Shown here: in pieces, positions 1-7,849 of the stretch
Layout: each line of letters opens with the position of its first letter
Numbering within the stretch: the first letter of the stretch is position 1
Assembly: GCA_002336085.1 (NCBI GenBank)
Contig: DDEH01000117.1
Span: forward strand, 1-18,404
Length of the DNA stretch: 18,404 nt
Direction of reading: 5' to 3'
DNA from: Flavobacteriales bacterium UBA1959
GTDB taxonomy: Bacteria; Bacteroidota; Bacteroidia; Flavobacteriales_D; Sanyastnellaceae
Program-made: the position numbers and the translations under genes
The notes under the pieces: model-generated
Seen by the model: the letters and a program-made list of their open reading frames with translations, nothing else
Database searches by the model: none
What the model was told of the DNA's origin: nothing

Positions 1-1230
1 ACCATTCTCGAATACTTGAGTATTGATGACTCCTGACAATTCACCGTCAGTGGTTACTTGCATCAAAAGGACTCGACCATTTGCATCAGGCAAACCATTG
101 GGAGTGCCGTTCAAAACGTACCAAGCTCCGCCTGTCGCGTCATTCATCGCAACGCTTTGCCCATCAATGGCAGAACCGGCAGCAAATGCCGAAACCCACG
201 GTTGAACATCACTTTCAACGACACTGATATCTGACTCAGCACCTGAAGGTTGTGATTCAATTCCAATGGTCACCCAGCTGTCCGCAGAAAGATCAGGAAA
301 GAAACTTAAAAGAAGTGGATTGATCGACGCTGCAGTTGTACCTCCAAAAGAACTGTTGAAAAAACTCGTGGAAACATTTAGACTCCAAGGAGCATCCTCA
401 TTGCCATAAATAGAACTTAAAAAGTCATCTTCGTTGACCATATTCTGATAAAAACGGTAGGTCGTCTGACCAGGCACAAGATCCTCCGCATGGACCTCTA
501 CCGTCAGGGAGTAACCCGATGCATCCTGAGAACAACTGCAGTATTCGCAGCTTCCGTCATCTTCTGTAGCATCTTCTGAATAATTGCAGGCCGTTTCATC
601 CATGCATCCTGGAGCAGCCAATTCTGGGGCAAACGGAGTAAACGGAATGACACCCCGGAACTCTTGGCCTGACTCTCCTTCGACAAAAACCTGAACTTGC
701 ATCTGGCCCGTGATTTCACCTTGTGTTGTGAATTGACCGACCAGCACCCGCAAGTCCTCTCCCGCAAAAGCACCATGCGCGAAATCACAGGATTCTAAAT
801 CATTGGGATCACAAGGGAACAGGGTATAAACAGCTGTCCCTGTGTCGTCATTGACGAGTACATTGTCGCCTGAAGAGAATTGCTGCAGCAAATCGATCTC
901 ACCGATTGCAACATTGACTTCAACTCCTTCAGATGCATGAGCTGATCCGATAGTAAGCCAACTGTCGTAAGCGAGTTCAGGAAAAAAAGACAACACTTCC
1001 GAATTGATCCATGCACCCACCTCTGCTCCAAATGCCTCATCATTGTACCAAGCTGGGGACGAACTGCTATTTAAAATCATGGGATTTTCAGCCTCCCCAG
1101 AAATGCAGCTCAAAAAATCTGACTCATTCTGCATCTCCATGTAAACGCGGTACGTTGTGTACCCTGTGAAGTCCACAGATCCGACAACGCCATCATGTTC
1201 GACGTAACTCTCAACGCTCAAGGCATATCC
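1..1230 (-). repeat. Two tandem homologous protein modules (second one truncated)
   Basis: This internal duplication lies in the secreted protein encoded at the left edge. Module 1 begins near base 1230 (residue 33) and module 2 near base 516 (residue 271), about 238 residues apart including the Cys-rich linker. The copies align in the same order through TTYR, DFLS, the Trp/Phe-rich centre, LSFFP, DSW.TIG and the later G...V..ND.TG region, and both approach a GE[IL][ST]G...QVF segment. They are diverged at the DNA level, so this is an old protein-domain repeat and not a recent DNA duplication. More copies may lie outside the window. Confidence 0.75.
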
Positions 1231-1326
1231 GACAGGGACACCTGGAGATGGAGTTTCAACTGGGAGTTGGGCAAATGAGGTATTCGCGACAAAACAGCAA
1301 AATATCAGGCATAAGAAGTTACGCAT
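1..1326 (-). CDS. Secreted repeat protein, 3' end outside window (partial)
   Basis: The reading frame is open without a stop from the ATG at 1326 to the window edge (442 codons), so the C-terminus is missing. Residues 1-19 form a signal peptide (basic start, hydrophobic core, cleavage likely after NTSFA). Two homologous modules follow: module 1 opens at about residue 33 (GYALSVE) and module 2 at about residue 271 (GYSLTVE). They share TTYR[VF]Y, a DDFLS/SDFLS motif, LSFFP[ED]L and DSW[LV]TIG. Between them, residues 240-265 carry a Cys-rich insert, GCMDETACNY...DDGSC, a motif I know from large extracellular Bacteroidota proteins. Family knowledge suggests an exported, probably T9SS-secreted surface or extracellular protein, but the C-terminal sorting domain that would prove this is not in view. 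The function is unknown. Base composition matches the neighbouring genes. A TTTG lies 4 nt before the ATG. Confidence 0.85.
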   Translation of the reverse strand, partial: MRNFLCLIFCCFVANTSFAQLPVETPSPGVPVGYALSVESYVEHDGVVGSVDFTGYTTYRVYMEMQNESDFLSCISGEAENPMILNSSSSPAWYNDEAFGAEVGAWINSEVLSFFPELAYDSWLTIGSAHASEGVEVNVAIGEIDLLQQFSSGDNVLVNDDTGTAVYTLFPCDPNDLESCDFAHGAFAGEDLRVLVGQFTTQGEITGQMQVQVFVEGESGQEFRGVIPFTPFAPELAAPGCMDETACNYSEDATEDDGSCEYCSCSQDASGYSLTVEVHAEDLVPGQTTYRFYQNMVNEDDFLSSIYGNEDAPWSLNVSTSFFNSSFGGTTAASINPLLLSFFPDLSADSWVTIGIESQPSGAESDISVVESDVQPWVSAFAAGSAIDGQSVAMNDATGGAWYVLNGTPNGLPDANGRVLLMQVTTDGELSGVINTQVFENG

Positions 1327-1564
1327 AATTCAAACGATTTGGTGAGATCTAAAGGCCGAAAGCTCTTGCTAGGGGTTAATCAAGCAAAAAACATTCAAGG
1401 CGAATGTAACAGGAAGAGCGGCATTTTGCAAGTTGTAATACTTTTTTCATCTGATTTTTACTAACATTTATCGCCAACCAAACCTCTTCCAACGAAGATT
1501 TAACGTTCATCAAGAAAAATGAAAAGCCCACATGAAAAAGAGCAGAACGGAAAAAAGTTTGATG

Positions 1565-1572
1565 TATCTTTG
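1565..1572 (+). promoter_or_regulatory. TAnnTTTG -7 box of tRNA-Phe
   Basis: TATCTTTG matches the Bacteroidota -7 consensus TAnnTTTG perfectly and ends 7 nt before the mature tRNA 5' end. I see no convincing -33 TTG at the usual distance. The placement implies a very short 5' leader on the precursor. Confidence 0.6.
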
Positions 1573-1579
1573 CCTCCCC

Positions 1580-1652
<73 letters not shown>

Positions 1653-1655
1653 CCT

Positions 1656-1682
1656 AAAAGACCAGTTCGCTGGTCTTTTTTT
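1656..1682 (+). terminator. Rho-independent terminator after tRNA-Phe
   Basis: A perfect 10-bp stem, AAAAGACCAG / CTGGTCTTTT, closes on a TTCG tetraloop (1666-1669) and runs into a T tract at 1676-1682. It starts 3 nt after the tRNA and separates it from aroB. Confidence 0.93.
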
Positions 1683-1737
1683 ATGGCCCAAATTATTGAA
1701 TTGACACTGACCTCGGCTTCGCTCGCTCGGGAAGGTT

Positions 1738-1745
1738 TAGATTTG
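1738..1745 (+). promoter_or_regulatory. Candidate -7 box of aroB
   Basis: TAGATTTG is a perfect TAnnTTTG match lying 19 nt before the aroB ATG and downstream of the tRNA terminator, where a new promoter is needed. No clear -33 element is visible, so this is only a candidate. Its TAG is also the in-frame stop that limits the 5' end of the aroB frame. Confidence 0.4.
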
Positions 1746-1764
1746 TCACTCGACCCGTTATCGA

Positions 1765-2844
1765 ATGCAGCGAACCCACTACCATTACGATCCTCAGAAG
1801 CTATCAAAATCAAGCGCCAATTCAACCCTGAATTCAGATGCGCCAATTTCGCCGCGAACCTTTGTTGTGTGTGACGCTGCATTTCAAACCCTGAAAACTC
1901 CTCAGGCCTACCGGACTCTGTTTACTCAATTTCCGGTCCAATGGGTCACGGCGGGGGAGAATTGCAAAACAATCGACCAAGCCCAAAAATTATGGTCATG
2001 GCTTGAGGCCTCAGGTGCTGATCGGTCTGATAGGATCATCGCAATTGGCGGCGGAACCGTACTAGATTTAGCAGCGTTTGTAGCTTCTACATTCAAACGG
2101 GGCATTTGTTTTTCACTAATTCCAACCACATTGCTGGGCTTGGTGGATGCTTCTATTGGTGGCAAAAACGGAGTGAATTTCAATGGTATTAAAAATACGA
2201 TTGGAACCTTCGCTGAACCCGATAATGTTTACTTGGATATCGAATGGTTGAAAACGCTCCCAGACAGCGAATTACTGAATGGTTGGATGGAGCTTTGCAA
2301 ACACGCTTTGATTCGAGACAAGATTCTATGGAAAACGCTAGAACAGTTCGGACCATCTGATCCAGTAATAAACTGGAAACAACTGGTCTTCGAAGGAAGT
2401 TCTATTAAACGTGACATCATTGCTCACGATTTTCACGAACATGGAGAAAGAAAACAACTGAATTTTGGTCATACTGTGGCCCATGCGCTTGAGGGCATCG
2501 CCGCGGCCAGCGCTTTCAAACTAGATCACGGATTTGCAGTGGGAGTCGGCATGATTGCTGCCCTTCGATGGAGCGAACTTCATGCACAGGAAGCAAACGA
2601 AAAGGAAGCCATGGTGGATGCCATCGTCAGCCTTAGAGGATGGCTAGAGATGCCCGAGAACATAACGGCATGGAAGTGGTGTACTGAACAGCCAGCCGGA
2701 GCTCTCTGGCCTTTCATGCTCAAGGATAAAAAAAACTCAGGGGGAGTCGTTCGAGACATTCAATTGACGAAGATTGGAGACGCCAAGTGGGATTGCCAGC
2801 TCTTAAAGGAGGATTTTGCTAACGCTTGGGCTTCAGCTTTTTGA
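1765..2844 (+). CDS. aroB: 3-dehydroquinate synthase
   Basis: Converts DAHP to 3-dehydroquinate, the second step of the shikimate pathway, in the cytoplasm. It needs NAD+ and a divalent metal. The 359-residue product has the family length. The NAD-binding GGGTVLD is at residues 95-101, followed by IPTTLLGLVDASIGGK (119-134) and NFNGIKN. Likely metal ligands are E176 (GWMELCKH), H236 or H240 (NFGHTVAHALE) and H255 (LDHG). LKDKKN near residue 319 is the conserved C-terminal motif. The ATG at 1765 is the only ATG available in frame, because a TAG sits at 1738. The first 30 residues are poorly conserved and polar. The gene stands alone between the tRNA-Phe terminator and the lpxD promoter. Confidence 0.93.
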   Translation: MQRTHYHYDPQKLSKSSANSTLNSDAPISPRTFVVCDAAFQTLKTPQAYRTLFTQFPVQWVTAGENCKTIDQAQKLWSWLEASGADRSDRIIAIGGGTVLDLAAFVASTFKRGICFSLIPTTLLGLVDASIGGKNGVNFNGIKNTIGTFAEPDNVYLDIEWLKTLPDSELLNGWMELCKHALIRDKILWKTLEQFGPSDPVINWKQLVFEGSSIKRDIIAHDFHEHGERKQLNFGHTVAHALEGIAAASAFKLDHGFAVGVGMIAALRWSELHAQEANEKEAMVDAIVSLRGWLEMPENITAWKWCTEQPAGALWPFMLKDKKNSGGVVRDIQLTKIGDAKWDCQLLKEDFANAWASAF

Positions 2845-2849
2845 TTGAT

Positions 2850-2883
2850 TTTGCATCCAATTGAACGGAACATCATACTTTTG
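2850..2883 (+). promoter_or_regulatory. Promoter of the lpxD-lpxC/fabZ-lpxA operon
   Basis: TTTG (2850-2853) and TACTTTTG (2876-2883) fit the Bacteroidota -33 and -7 elements with a 22-nt spacer. The -7 box ends exactly 4 nt before the lpxD ATG, so transcription would start at or next to the start codon. The -33 half overlaps the aroB tail region. Confidence 0.6.
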
Positions 2884-2887
2884 ATAC

Positions 2888-3925
2888 ATGCAAAAAACGG
2901 CTGGAGATATTGCTGAAATCCTGAAGGGAAGCGTAGAAGGCAACAAAGAGGTGATAATCAGGGGGGTTGCAAAGATTGAAGAAGCGACAAGCGGAGACTT
3001 GACCTTTTTGGCCAATCCTGCATATGAGCGTTACCTATACTCTACCTCTGCATCAGCAGTGATTGTAGCTGACACCTTCCGAGCCAATAATAAGCTACCG
3101 GCGCATCTTACCCTGTTGCGTGTTACTGAGCCATATACTGCCTTTGCGACGCTACTTGAATTGGCAGCGCAGAAAAAAGCACCAACTTATGGGATTCACT
3201 CGACGGCCGCAGTTAGCCCTGAAGCCTCAGTAAGCGAAAAATGCTACATTGGTCCTCTTGTAACCATTGAGTCAGGGGCTTCAATTGGAACAAATTGCGA
3301 AATCCACAGCAACACCGTTTTGGGAGATGGGTGCAGCATCGGCGACGGAACTGTTATTCAAAGCGGAGTGATCATCGGCAAAGACACCCAAATCGGAAGC
3401 AATTGCATCATTCAATCCGGTGCAATTATTGGTACAGACGGATTTGGCTTCGCTCCTCAATCGGACGAGCAGTTCAAAAAGATACCTCAATTGGGCAACG
3501 TTGTCATCGGAAACAATTGCGAAATCGGAGCCACAACAACCATTGATCGCGCAACACTAGGATCCACTCGCATTGGAAACGGCGTCAAACTAGACAACCA
3601 AATACAAGTGGCACATAACGTGACAATCGGAGAAAATACGGTGATCGCGGCCCAAACAGGCATCGCCGGTTCTACATCCATTGGGTCCAATTGCATGATT
3701 GGCGGACAAGTCGGTTTTGCTGGGCATATTTCCGTCGCGGACGGCGTTAAAATTGCGGCACAATCCGGAGTTACAAAAAGCATCAAAGAGCCCAACGGTA
3801 TATGGCAAGGCACACCAGCTTCTCCGATTAAAGAGCACCAACTTCAGCAAATAGAAATCCGAAATCTGGTCAAAAACGAAGCGATGAAGCGAATAACAGG
3901 GATTGAAAAGCAACTGAAAGGATGA
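2888..3925 (+). CDS. lpxD: UDP-3-O-acylglucosamine N-acyltransferase
   Basis: Adds the second hydroxyacyl chain (N-linked, from acyl-ACP) to UDP-3-O-acyl-glucosamine in lipid A synthesis, in the cytoplasm at the membrane face. The 345 residues match the family length. Residues 1-100 form the uridine-binding N-terminal domain (GDLTFLANPAYERYL). Residues 105-300 are left-handed beta-helix hexapeptide repeats ([IV]G.[NG]..I). The catalytic histidine is H243 in QVAHNVTIG. The C-terminal helix (about 315-345) is polar and charged. It is the first gene of the lipid A operon, and its stop overlaps the lpxC start as ATGA. The start follows a strong -7 box by 4 nt, with no Shine-Dalgarno sequence. Confidence 0.96.
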   Translation: MQKTAGDIAEILKGSVEGNKEVIIRGVAKIEEATSGDLTFLANPAYERYLYSTSASAVIVADTFRANNKLPAHLTLLRVTEPYTAFATLLELAAQKKAPTYGIHSTAAVSPEASVSEKCYIGPLVTIESGASIGTNCEIHSNTVLGDGCSIGDGTVIQSGVIIGKDTQIGSNCIIQSGAIIGTDGFGFAPQSDEQFKKIPQLGNVVIGNNCEIGATTTIDRATLGSTRIGNGVKLDNQIQVAHNVTIGENTVIAAQTGIAGSTSIGSNCMIGGQVGFAGHISVADGVKIAAQSGVTKSIKEPNGIWQGTPASPIKEHQLQQIEIRNLVKNEAMKRITGIEKQLKG

Positions 3926-5325
3926 GCATAATTGGCAATCAGCGGACTTTGAAGAAGTCAGTCACTTTTGAAGGCATCGGACTTCATACAGGAGAACAAA
4001 ACCGAATGACGGTTCATCCTGCTCCAGAAAACCACGGTTATAAATTCCAACGCGCTGACTTGGATAACCAACCCATCATAGATGCCGATGTAGACTTGGT
4101 TGTGTCAACTGAACGGGGAACAAAATTAGAGAAAGGAGGTGTGGAGGTGCATACGACTGAGCACATTCTGGCGGCGCTCTATGGATCTCAAGTAGACAAC
4201 GCCATCATCGAACTAAACGGACCGGAAATTCCAATCATGGACGGCAGTGCCATTCAGTTTGTCGAAGCCATCGAATCGGCAGGTTTTGAGGAGCAAAAGG
4301 CCAAACGAAAAACATTCAAGTTGCGTTCCAATGTTGCTTTCGAAGACGATGAAATCGATGTTGAGATGCTCGCTGTTCCCAACCCCGATGATGACTTTAG
4401 GGTGACGGTGATGGTGGATTACCGAAGCCCTGTGCTCGGCACTCAGCACGCAACTATGAACCATTTGAGGGACTTCGGAAGCGAAATTGCCAAATGCAGA
4501 ACATTCGTATTCCTGAAAGAGGTTAAAAAATTAGCTGCTTCAGGACTAATCAAAGGAGGGGACCTGAACAATGCAGTTGTTCTTTTTGAACGGCCCTACT
4601 CAGAAAAGGAACTGAACGAAATTGCATCACTACTCGGAAAAGAGGTACTGGAAGCTCGGGCAGATATTCCAGGTGTTTTAAACACATCTCCGCTGCGTTT
4701 CCAAAACGAGCCTGCAAGGCATAAGTTATTGGACATTGCAGGCGATCTGGCGCTTACAGGATATTTCATCCAAGGACACATACTTGCTGCCCGTCCTGGG
4801 CATACTGGAAACATCGCATTTGCAAAGATCCTTAAAAAGAAAATCAAAGAAGAAATGGGCAAGCCAAATCTCGATGTCGATCGTCCTTCGGTTTTTGACA
4901 TCAACCAAATCAGCAATATGCTCCCGCATCGCTATCCATTTTTGTTGGTCGACAAGATCCTGGAAGTAACAAAAGATTCCATCATCGGATGTAAAAACGT
5001 GACCATAAATGAGCCGTTTTTTCAGGGTCACTTCCCTGGAAATCCAGTCATGCCTGGAGTTCTACAGGTCGAAGCCATGGCACAAGTTGGAGGTATTTTC
5101 GCTCTCCAGACAGTTCCGGATCCTGAAAACTACACGACGTACTTTATGAAAATTGACAATGTCAAGTTCAAACAAAAAGTACTACCTGGCGACACTTTGG
5201 TCTTTCATCTTGAACTCATTTCTCCCATCCGACGAGGCCTCGTCAACATGAAGGGCCGGGGGTATGTCAAAGGACAGCTAGTCTCCGAAGCCGAGATGCT
5301 CGCTAAAATTATCAAAGATCATTGA
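3922..5325 (+). CDS. lpxC/fabZ: Bifunctional UDP-3-O-acyl-GlcNAc deacetylase / 3-hydroxyacyl-ACP dehydratase
   Basis: This is a natural fusion. The LpxC half (about 1-310) is the zinc deacetylase that commits the cell to lipid A synthesis. The FabZ half (about 320-467) dehydrates 3-hydroxyacyl-ACP in fatty acid elongation. In LpxC, the zinc ligands are H81 (HTTEH), H267 and D271 (HKLLDIAGD), with E80 as probable general base. In FabZ, LPHRYPFLLVDK (335-346) precedes the catalytic pair H370 (GHFPGNP) and E384 (VEAMAQ), 14 residues apart as in stand-alone FabZ. Such fusions are characteristic of Bacteroidota. Both halves keep their active sites. Since both enzymes draw on the 3-hydroxyacyl-ACP branch point, the fusion may balance fatty acid and lipid A flux (inference). 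The ATGA overlap with lpxD implies coupled translation. Confidence 0.97.
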   Translation: MSIIGNQRTLKKSVTFEGIGLHTGEQNRMTVHPAPENHGYKFQRADLDNQPIIDADVDLVVSTERGTKLEKGGVEVHTTEHILAALYGSQVDNAIIELNGPEIPIMDGSAIQFVEAIESAGFEEQKAKRKTFKLRSNVAFEDDEIDVEMLAVPNPDDDFRVTVMVDYRSPVLGTQHATMNHLRDFGSEIAKCRTFVFLKEVKKLAASGLIKGGDLNNAVVLFERPYSEKELNEIASLLGKEVLEARADIPGVLNTSPLRFQNEPARHKLLDIAGDLALTGYFIQGHILAARPGHTGNIAFAKILKKKIKEEMGKPNLDVDRPSVFDINQISNMLPHRYPFLLVDKILEVTKDSIIGCKNVTINEPFFQGHFPGNPVMPGVLQVEAMAQVGGIFALQTVPDPENYTTYFMKIDNVKFKQKVLPGDTLVFHLELISPIRRGLVNMKGRGYVKGQLVSEAEMLAKIIKDH

Positions 5326-5355
5326 ATCCATAAATTCTTGCTCGAATTTGATCCC

Positions 5356-6141
5356 ATGTCAACCTTGATTTCACCCCAAGCACACGTCTCACCCAGCGCA
5401 AACATCGCGGAAGGAGCCATCATTGAGCCTTTTGCTTACATCGATAAAAATGTAACCATCGGCGAAAGAACCTGGATTGGTCCTCACGCCGTTATCCATT
5501 CGGGCACCACGATCGGCAACGATTGCAAAGTGTTTTCTGGAGCGGTAATCGGGGCAATTCCTCAAGATTTGAAATTTTCGGGAGAAGACTCTCAAGTTGT
5601 TATTGGTGATCGAACTGTTGTACGTGAATGCGTAACGATTAACCGCGCTACCACAGATCGAATGGTCACAAAAGTGGGCTCAGACTGCTTGCTCATGGCC
5701 TACTGCCATTTGGCGCATGATGTAGCCGTTGGTGACCATGTCATCATTGCAAATTCTGGAAACATCGCAGGCCATGTGACCATTGAAGACTGGGCCATAT
5801 TGGAAGGAATGGTCGGAGTACAACAGTTTGTGACCATTGGACAGCATGCTTTTGTAGCAGGAGGTTCGATGGTGAGAAAAAACATCCCTCCATTTGTGAA
5901 AGCTGCAAGAGAGCCTCTCTCTTTTATTGGCGTCAACAGCATTGGGCTCAGAAGGCGAGGTTTTGCCAATGAACAGATCGTCAATATTGAAGATATTTAC
6001 CGTACCCTGTACATCCAAAACGGCAATATCTCCAAAGCCTTAAGGGTAGCCGAAACCGAATTGCCACAAAGTGAAGAAAAGTCCATTGTGCTTGAATTCA
6101 TTAGCGACTCTGACAAAGGAATCATTCGTGGTCCATTCTGA
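5356..6141 (+). CDS. lpxA: UDP-N-acetylglucosamine acyltransferase
   Basis: Transfers a 3-hydroxyacyl chain from ACP to the 3-OH of UDP-GlcNAc, the first lipid A step. The 261-residue product from the ATG at 5356 matches the usual length of about 262. A TTG 18 nt upstream is in frame, but starting there would add residues before the conserved MSTLISPQAHVSP start. Hexapeptide repeats of the left-handed beta helix run from about residue 5 to 190. The catalytic histidine is H121 in CHLAHD. GHVTIEDWAILEGMVGVQQF and the signature IGLRRRGF (196-203) are typical, followed by the helical C-terminal domain. It lies 30 bp after lpxC/fabZ and 6 bp before the ABC ATPase in the same operon. Confidence 0.96.
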   Translation: MSTLISPQAHVSPSANIAEGAIIEPFAYIDKNVTIGERTWIGPHAVIHSGTTIGNDCKVFSGAVIGAIPQDLKFSGEDSQVVIGDRTVVRECVTINRATTDRMVTKVGSDCLLMAYCHLAHDVAVGDHVIIANSGNIAGHVTIEDWAILEGMVGVQQFVTIGQHAFVAGGSMVRKNIPPFVKAAREPLSFIGVNSIGLRRRGFANEQIVNIEDIYRTLYIQNGNISKALRVAETELPQSEEKSIVLEFISDSDKGIIRGPF

Positions 6142-6147
6142 AGAATT

Positions 6148-6783
6148 ATGGCGAATTCAAAGAGCACCCCTATCGCGATAGAATTGATTGCATTGGGGCA
6201 CGAATTTGTTGCTAACAAGCCAGTTTTTATTGGAATGGACGCGCAGATAAAACCTGGATTCCAAGCCGTAATCAATGGGGCAAATGGGAGCGGGAAATCA
6301 ACACTGGGCAAAATATTAGCCGGACAGATGACGGCCACAAATGGCGAAATCATCTGGAAACAAGGTGCGCGATCAATCATTCAAGAATCAGTCGTATTAA
6401 ACGCTTCATTCGTAGGTCCAGCGACAACCCTTCATCCCCACATGAGTATCCTGGAGATCATAGCATTTCACGGAACATTCCGGCCCTGGCGCGAAGATGT
6501 GAGTCCGCAAAACTTACTGGATTCCTGTGGTCTCGCTTCTCACATGCATGTTCGCTTTGCCGAATTGAGCTCAGGCATGCAACAAAGGGTGCTTCTCACC
6601 GTGAGTCTCGCAACAGATTCGGCACTCGTCATTCTTGACGAACCTTGTGCCAACTTGGATCGCACAGGTATTGAATGGTACCAGCAACGATTGTCAGAAT
6701 TCCCAGATGATTCGACCCTAATCATCTGTACCAATGATCGAAAGGAAGACTATTCCAAGGCTGACATTATGATCAATCTGTGA
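6148..6783 (+). CDS. Small ABC-type ATPase linked to lipid A genes, switch His replaced by Asn
   Basis: A 211-residue stand-alone ATP-binding protein with Walker A GANGSGKST (44-52), ABC signature LSSGMQQR (140-147) and Walker B LVILDEP (160-166), followed by the D-loop ANLD. At the position of the switch histidine (normally ..TH[DE]) it reads ICTNDRKEDY, with N196 in place of His. I recall a Bacteroidota family of similar ATPases with SN..EY at this spot, so this may be a family trait and not a local mutation. No membrane segment or partner permease is visible here. The 6-bp gap after lpxA and its position as last operon gene suggest a role in the cell envelope, perhaps lipid or LPS-related transport. 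The substrate is unknown. Confidence 0.82.
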   Translation: MANSKSTPIAIELIALGHEFVANKPVFIGMDAQIKPGFQAVINGANGSGKSTLGKILAGQMTATNGEIIWKQGARSIIQESVVLNASFVGPATTLHPHMSILEIIAFHGTFRPWREDVSPQNLLDSCGLASHMHVRFAELSSGMQQRVLLTVSLATDSALVILDEPCANLDRTGIEWYQQRLSEFPDDSTLIICTNDRKEDYSKADIMINL

Positions 6784-6919
6784 ATATAGAAAATTCATAT
6801 CTTGTTTATTTACAGTGCTTTAAAGCTATTTAAGCGAAATTCATGTAACCTTATTTGATTTCATGCCGTAAGTGTATTTGAAACTATTCAATTCGAAAAA
6901 ATTTTAATACCTATATACC

Positions 6920-7777
6920 ATGAAACTCCAAAAGTTTTACATCCTTGCAGCCGCGGCCCTTCTTATCGGTTCGTTCACTGCCCAAGCGCAAACCACAGCT
7001 TTAAACGCTACTGCCGGTCCATTCGATAACCTGAACCACGATTGTGTAGCGAAAGCCGAAACAGGTTCTGAGGTTCTTTTATTGAACCAAGGCGATGTTG
7101 TGGTACAGTCTTTTAACGCATGCACTTCTGGCATTGCGGACAAAGCGTATGTTATCATTAAGCAATCAAGCAACTTTGGCCGGATCGAGGTGATGTTCGA
7201 AGACCTCCGTGGCAACCTTTTGGCACGGACCAAAGTGACCGTTCGAGAGGGTTACAATGGAATGGTCGTTGCCAAATTATCGGCAAAAGTCAACAAAGGA
7301 GAACGTTATAACCTGAAAATCCGAGCCATCTCCACAGATATCGTGATCGAAGGACGTTACAACACTGACGAGAAAAATGACCTTTACTTGAATGGATGGA
7401 AGTTGGATGGCAACATCTCTACTGCTGTCGGCATGCACAAAGTCAATAACACCGCTTCTGGAATTCAAGCAGATCGAAATCCCGACAGCAACAACGGAAT
7501 TGACGCCCGAGCAACTGAATTCGCGGCCACTTTCTCTGTCTATCCTAACCCTTTTGTTGACCAGGTTTCTGTGACCTTCAAAAAAGATCTCAAAGGACAA
7601 ACTCAAATTATCTTGATGGATCTCGCTGGAAATATGTTGCACCGAGAAGTGCGCTTGAACCCAGTCACTGGTCAAAAGGTGAACATCAATCCAACGTACA
7701 ACTTGAATCCAGGAGCCTATGCCTTGCGAATCTTGAATGATGATCGCGTTTTCAACCAAACCATCATGAAGCACTAA
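6920..7777 (+). CDS. Secreted protein with T9SS type A sorting domain
   Basis: The 285 residues begin with a signal peptide (about 1-23, cleavage after AQA). Residues 206-285 form a Por_Sec-type C-terminal sorting domain: SVYPNPFVDQVSVTF, then ILMDLAGNMLHRE and the GAYALRILNDDRVFNQTIMKH end. Family knowledge: such proteins cross the outer membrane by T9SS, and the domain is removed or attached to the surface. The middle part (about 30-180) is beta-rich without a motif I recognise. It may be a putative beta-sandwich of the kind that binds or structures extracellular material, but this is speculative. It is preceded by 136 bp of AT-rich DNA and followed by a strong terminator, so it is monocistronic. 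AT-rich sequence precedes the ATG, with no clear Shine-Dalgarno. Confidence 0.85.
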   Translation: MKLQKFYILAAAALLIGSFTAQAQTTALNATAGPFDNLNHDCVAKAETGSEVLLLNQGDVVVQSFNACTSGIADKAYVIIKQSSNFGRIEVMFEDLRGNLLARTKVTVREGYNGMVVAKLSAKVNKGERYNLKIRAISTDIVIEGRYNTDEKNDLYLNGWKLDGNISTAVGMHKVNNTASGIQADRNPDSNNGIDARATEFAATFSVYPNPFVDQVSVTFKKDLKGQTQIILMDLAGNMLHREVRLNPVTGQKVNINPTYNLNPGAYALRILNDDRVFNQTIMKH

Positions 7778-7799
7778 GTGCCTCAAAAATATTCACACT

Positions 7800-7832
7800 A
7801 AAAAGGCCACCCCATTGGGGTGGCCTTTTTTT
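7800..7832. terminator. Bidirectional rho-independent terminator
   Basis: A perfect 14-bp stem, AAAAAGGCCACCCC / GGGGTGGCCTTTTT, closes on the 3-nt loop ATT (7814-7816), with a T tract to 7832. Read on the other strand the A run becomes a T run. It therefore serves both converging genes, the T9SS cargo (+, ends 7777) and the DUF4301 gene (-, ends 7850). Confidence 0.95.
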
Positions 7833-7849
7833 GATTTAAAAAAGAACAA

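Noticed and set aside
1683..1874. Plus-strand frame from an ATG just after the tRNA terminator, overlapping the aroB start in another frame (63 aa)
   Set aside because: I considered it as a frameshifted aroB N-terminus or a small leader gene. The sequence matches neither AroB nor anything I know, and aroB is complete from 1765 without it.
3281..3546. Alternative frames on both strands inside lpxD with long open stretches
   Set aside because: They follow from the periodic hexapeptide-repeat codons of the beta helix. Translations are low-complexity shadows.
6784..6919. Possible terminator or regulatory hairpin after the lipid A operon (GAAT...ATTC)
   Set aside because: Only about 5 A/T-rich base pairs and no T tract. 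TGTATTTG at 6873-6880 is a one-mismatch -7 box but has no good -33 and lies 39 nt from the start, so no promoter is called.
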